This document shows, in pieces, positions 61,299-64,000 of a stretch of DNA of 64,000 nt. The DNA comes from JABDGC01 sp964449835 (lineage in GTDB: Bacteria > Pseudomonadota > Gammaproteobacteria > DSM-16500). The stretch spans positions 33,476 to 97,475 of the forward strand of contig CAYVBZ010000001.1 of NCBI GenBank assembly GCA_964449835.1, written 5' to 3'. A program made the position numbers and the translations under genes. Numbering within the stretch: the first letter of the stretch is position 1; each line of letters opens with the position of its first letter. The notes beneath the pieces are model-generated. The model made no database searches, was not told the origin of the DNA, and saw only the letters and a program-made list of their open reading frames with translations.

Positions 61299-62258
61299 AT
61301 GCGTATGTTAACTACATCCTCTAAATACTTAATTAGTATAGTATTAAGTATTAGCTTATTATTCTCTCTATTTGGTTTCAGCGTTGAAGATACATCCTTT
61401 TGTGACCGTGGTAACTGCGGTACTTTTACTATTCAACCTGTTGGATCTATTTGGAGCAGTATAAGCGCGAGACTGGCACTTGATCATAAGGCCCAGTCCG
61501 CCCGTGTTCGTGCTGAAATTCATAAACTTTTGGCGGACAAAAGAAAGCTCTATGCAATTTTGAAATCGGCCGCGCCTTACATCTATTTTATTCACCAAAA
61601 AACACAAGCTCGCAAGCTGCCTTCTGAGCTTGCTTTAATTCCCGCTATTGAAAGTGAGTTCAATCCCAATGACCGCTCGAAACGCGGGGCCACTGGGCTT
61701 TGGCAGTTGATGCCGGTGACTGCAAGGGAACTAGGGGTCAAAGTGAGGCCGAATTATGACGGCCGGCGCAACATTGTTTCTTCCACTGAGGCTGCTTTAG
61801 CTTATTTCAGCGACTTGAAAAATAGTTTTCACGGCAATTGGGACTTGGCCATCAGCGCTTATAATTGCGGCGAGGGAAAAGTTAAATCAGCAACGCGGCG
61901 CGCTGGCAGCACTAATTTTTGGAATTTAAGGCTTCCAGCGGAAACCAAAGTGTATTTGCCTAAGTTGTTCGCCATTGCTGAAATCATTCAGCATCCGGAC
62001 CGCTATGGCGTGAAGCTTCCTCTGGTTGGGAACCGGCCATATTTTATTCAGCTTGAACTTAACAAATCTGTTAATTTAGCTAAAATTGCGAAGACTATTG
62101 GGACAGACATTCATACTTTGCATGCCTTGAATCCGGACTATCATCAGGAGCAGGCGCAGCCGAATAAGCATGGTTCGTATACGTTATTAGTGCCGATTAA
62201 ACATGCGGCGGCGGTGAAGTCGAAGTTTTCGAGTAATGTGATTCGAACGAAGGTATAG
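61299..62258 (+). CDS. MltD-like lytic transglycosylase with LysM
   Basis: A 319-residue murein hydrolase. An N-terminal hydrophobic segment (about 10-27) targets it to the periplasm; no lipobox is seen. The SLT domain (about 95-225) has the catalytic Glu in ALIPAIESEFNPN, GATGLWQLMPVTA and AISAYNCGEGKV. One LysM-like repeat lies at about 250-305 (NLAKIAKTIGTDIHTLHALNP). MltD usually has two or more LysM repeats, and here the stop codon is the first TAG of an inserted inverted-repeat element, so the C-terminus may be shortened. Confidence 0.9.
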   Translation: MRMLTTSSKYLISIVLSISLLFSLFGFSVEDTSFCDRGNCGTFTIQPVGSIWSSISARLALDHKAQSARVRAEIHKLLADKRKLYAILKSAAPYIYFIHQKTQARKLPSELALIPAIESEFNPNDRSKRGATGLWQLMPVTARELGVKVRPNYDGRRNIVSSTEAALAYFSDLKNSFHGNWDLAISAYNCGEGKVKSATRRAGSTNFWNLRLPAETKVYLPKLFAIAEIIQHPDRYGVKLPLVGNRPYFIQLELNKSVNLAKIAKTIGTDIHTLHALNPDYHQEQAQPNKHGSYTLLVPIKHAAAVKSKFSSNVIRTKV

Positions 62259-62377
62259 TAGGTAACCTAGCTTAGGTTACAAGTCATCCTGAACGAAGTG
62301 AAGGACCTGTTAAAATTTCCAGCGATTCTTCGCTTTGCTCAGAATGACAGTTGTAACCTAAGCTAGGTTACCTACTA
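62256..62377. mobile_element. 122-bp inverted-repeat element with TA ends
   Basis: Perfect inverted repeats occupy 62254-62282 and 62351-62379, including the flanking TA on each side, the duplicated target in the TA-insertion model. Each end repeat is itself near-palindromic (GTAACCTAGCTTAGGTTAC). The core (GTCATCCTGAACGAAG...TCAGAATGACAG) is about 90 percent the same as in the 36877-36997 element, yet the ends differ completely. Confidence 0.85.
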
Positions 62378-62426
62378 TAATATTGACTTGGTGGATTATG
62401 ACAAAAAGCGCCTAATCTACCTTACC

Positions 62427-63818
62427 CTATTGAGAGCCAAAACAGCTGAATCGCTTCCCTTTTTCGCTGCTCTCCTCTCTTATGTCATCGAAGGCTTTTA
62501 CGCTGCTCTCCTTTCTTATGTCATCGCAGGCTTTTACGCTGCCCTCCTCTCTTATGTACTCGAAGCTTTCTTTATGAGGCGCCGGTTGTTTGATCTTGGG
62601 CCAACAACTTTGTAGACACTGCCCTAGTTTAAATGTTCCATGCCAAGGCAACAGTGAGCGTCTATCCACCCCAGCTACTTTCACTTCTCTTACGCAAACC
62701 TCATCTTGTTCATCAGGAAACGCCAACATCACCCTCGAGCTCGTATTATGCTGGGATTGCTCCTTCTCTTCTGAAGCTTTCTCAGAAAAAAGCCGCTTCA
62801 TTCCCAGGTAAACCCCACGACAAAGCAACTCCGGAATACCCACCACAACTGCCGCAGTCGGTCGAAGCAATAGACTATAGGTCGTTGTCGTCAGGGCATA
62901 CACCGGCATTGTCACTGGCAAAGTCAAAAACAAGAAAAGACGCTTCATCGGGTGTGCAGCGGGATCTTTGATCATTCCAATGATTTGCCGCAAATCCGCT
63001 ATAGCTTCCCGCTCAAAACGAAGCACGTCCAAACGTCTTTCTCGGACCATCTGCACAGTTTCTCGGTTGATATTGGAGGCAGCCATCACAAAGCGAAGCA
63101 TAAAAACCCCAAACCAAGCGAGCCCCACTCCCTTAATTGCAGACACCGCCGTCATGACAGGACCATTTATAAAATTAACCAACTCCGTATAATGCAGCAA
63201 AAGCGACAAAGCTGAACCAGCATATTCTTTCAGCGCGCCCGCCAGTATTTTCGCCGTATGAAAAACAAGCAGATTTAAGGTCATGGCAAGCGCATTGATC
63301 GCAATACCGAGAAAATGTTTTCCCGCTTCTTTTAAATGATGCCAACGTTCTTGCTGATTGCGATAAGCCAGCAATAAATGTTTGCTCATGTAATAAAGCC
63401 CTTGCAGCGCGTTCAAGGCAAGAACGCCCACTAAAATATAGGGAACAACGGAAGCGAGGCTCGTCAATAAGAAAATTGTGATAATTGTCGCGCCCGCGGC
63501 AGCAAAAAAATTGACGCTGGCATTCATCCATAATTCAAAGTTTTTTTCTTTCGCTTGCCACAATTGTTTTAAAGATTTAAAAAAGGCGACCCAGCCAAAG
63601 GCTACAAATAAGGGCGTGAGACCGAGAGCGATTTTTCGCCATAAGCCCGCTTCTGCGCCAAAGGGAATGCCATCGGCGGCTTCCTGGGAATATGGTTCAA
63701 TTGTGGTATAGGCATTATCGAGCGCACCGAAGCCCGCTTCAACCGCCGGCGTAACGAGGGCTAGGTCCATCGCGTCAGAAGAATTAAGCTCTTTCTCGAT
63801 TCTTGCAGTGCTAAACAT
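62427..63818 (-). CDS. Membrane protein with repeat tail, unknown
   Basis: A 463-residue protein with hydrophobic helices at about 60-85, 105-145, 175-200, 215-260 and 315-350. Between 265 and 300 there is a charged helix (ETVQMVRERRLDVLRFEREA). The tail from about 365 is polar and ends with three copies of a 12-residue unit (DDIRKESSVKAF and variants). The ATG at 63818 has AGGGGG upstream. No domain is recognised. Layout resembles the other large proteins at 16.6, 37.1 and 46.4 kb. Confidence 0.65.
   Translation of the reverse strand: MFSTARIEKELNSSDAMDLALVTPAVEAGFGALDNAYTTIEPYSQEAADGIPFGAEAGLWRKIALGLTPLFVAFGWVAFFKSLKQLWQAKEKNFELWMNASVNFFAAAGATIITIFLLTSLASVVPYILVGVLALNALQGLYYMSKHLLLAYRNQQERWHHLKEAGKHFLGIAINALAMTLNLLVFHTAKILAGALKEYAGSALSLLLHYTELVNFINGPVMTAVSAIKGVGLAWFGVFMLRFVMAASNINRETVQMVRERRLDVLRFEREAIADLRQIIGMIKDPAAHPMKRLFLFLTLPVTMPVYALTTTTYSLLLRPTAAVVVGIPELLCRGVYLGMKRLFSEKASEEKEQSQHNTSSRVMLAFPDEQDEVCVREVKVAGVDRRSLLPWHGTFKLGQCLQSCWPKIKQPAPHKESFEYIREEGSVKACDDIRKESSVKAFDDIREESSEKGKRFSCFGSQ
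62465..62572 (-). repeat. 36-bp coding tandem repeat, three copies
   Basis: Copies start at 62465, 62501 and 62537, with only a few base changes between them. They encode the DDIRKESSVKAF-type units at the end of the neighbouring membrane protein. Confidence 0.9.
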
Positions 63819-63955
63819 CAAAGGGGCCCCCTATGATCTATAAAGACCGCTATTTTAGGATAAGAGCTTAAACTTATCCAGTTCTGTTCTAGCCTGCTTG
63901 GGCCCGAAAGAGCACTCATCCTGAAGAAATATTTAACTGAGGTCCTTAGGAGCTG

Positions 63956-64000
63956 TTGACAATTCATTGTGTCATTCTGAGCAAAGCGAAGAATCTTCAG
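63956..64000 (+). repeat. Start of another palindromic element, cut by the window edge
   Basis: TGTTGACAATTCATTGTGTC is close to the end sequence of the decayed element at 5051-5071 read on the other strand. It is followed by ATTCTGAGCAAAGCGAAGAA, the common core arm. The other half lies beyond the window. Confidence 0.6.

Noticed and set aside
1..64000. tRNA, rRNA, tmRNA and prophage genes
   Set aside because: None was seen on either strand; no integrase, transposase or tRNA-like T-loop could be supported.

Overview
The window looks like a chromosomal piece of a gammaproteobacterium. Gene content and order fit a Legionellales/Coxiellaceae-like lineage best: lolA next to rarA, a small Mip-like FKBP, ExeA/GspAB, srkA, zapE, dusA, msrBA and several very large proteins with membrane segments, coiled coils and internal repeats of the kind common in host-associated Legionellales. 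The placement is inferred from gene content; no rRNA or tRNA is present to confirm it.

Layout. 1-5 kb: ribD (partial) behind an FMN riboswitch, an outer-membrane protein, a rhomboid protease, then a methionine importer (metN and a metI-metQ fusion) behind a SAM-II-type riboswitch with a transcription attenuator. 5-10 kb: AT-rich accessory stretch with a DUF4143 ATPase and an 1104-residue repeat protein. 10-26 kb: mostly housekeeping (a 6S-like RNA, zapE, ggt, L,D-transpeptidase, a Dus enzyme, arfB, FKBP, srkA, csp, gspAB, rarA, lolA, GtrA/GT2), interrupted by a His-rich membrane protein behind a Fur-box-like site. 26-34 kb: bipA, then thrA-thrB-thrC-asd, a compact pathway from aspartate to threonine. 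34-45 kb: a patchy region with msrBA and decayed copies of its 3' end, a 121-bp inverted-repeat element, truncated genes (hydrolase, MazF), an orphan RHH regulator, and an XRE/S24-like regulator joined to a queuosine-precursor-type transporter. 45-57 kb: mscL, dusA, another large membrane protein, an Ntn hydrolase, an Mla-like lipid transport operon, serA/serB, a YheT-like hydrolase and a GltP-like symporter. 57-64 kb: a REC-GGDEF-EAL protein, a glutamate-synthase-like flavoprotein, an MltD-like transglycosylase whose stop codon comes from a second inverted-repeat element, and a fourth large membrane protein.

Three themes recur. First, small palindromic mobile-looking elements share one core but carry different terminal inverted repeats. 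Second, four large membrane/coiled-coil proteins, the 1104-residue protein and GspB all carry in-frame tandem duplications. Third, RNA-level control is visible at three places: the FMN riboswitch, the SAM-II switch and the 6S-like RNA. The best candidates for something new are the SAM-II attenuator on metNIQ, the modular inverted-repeat elements, and the regulator-transporter pair at 41.4-42.8 kb with three operators at an exact 18-bp period.
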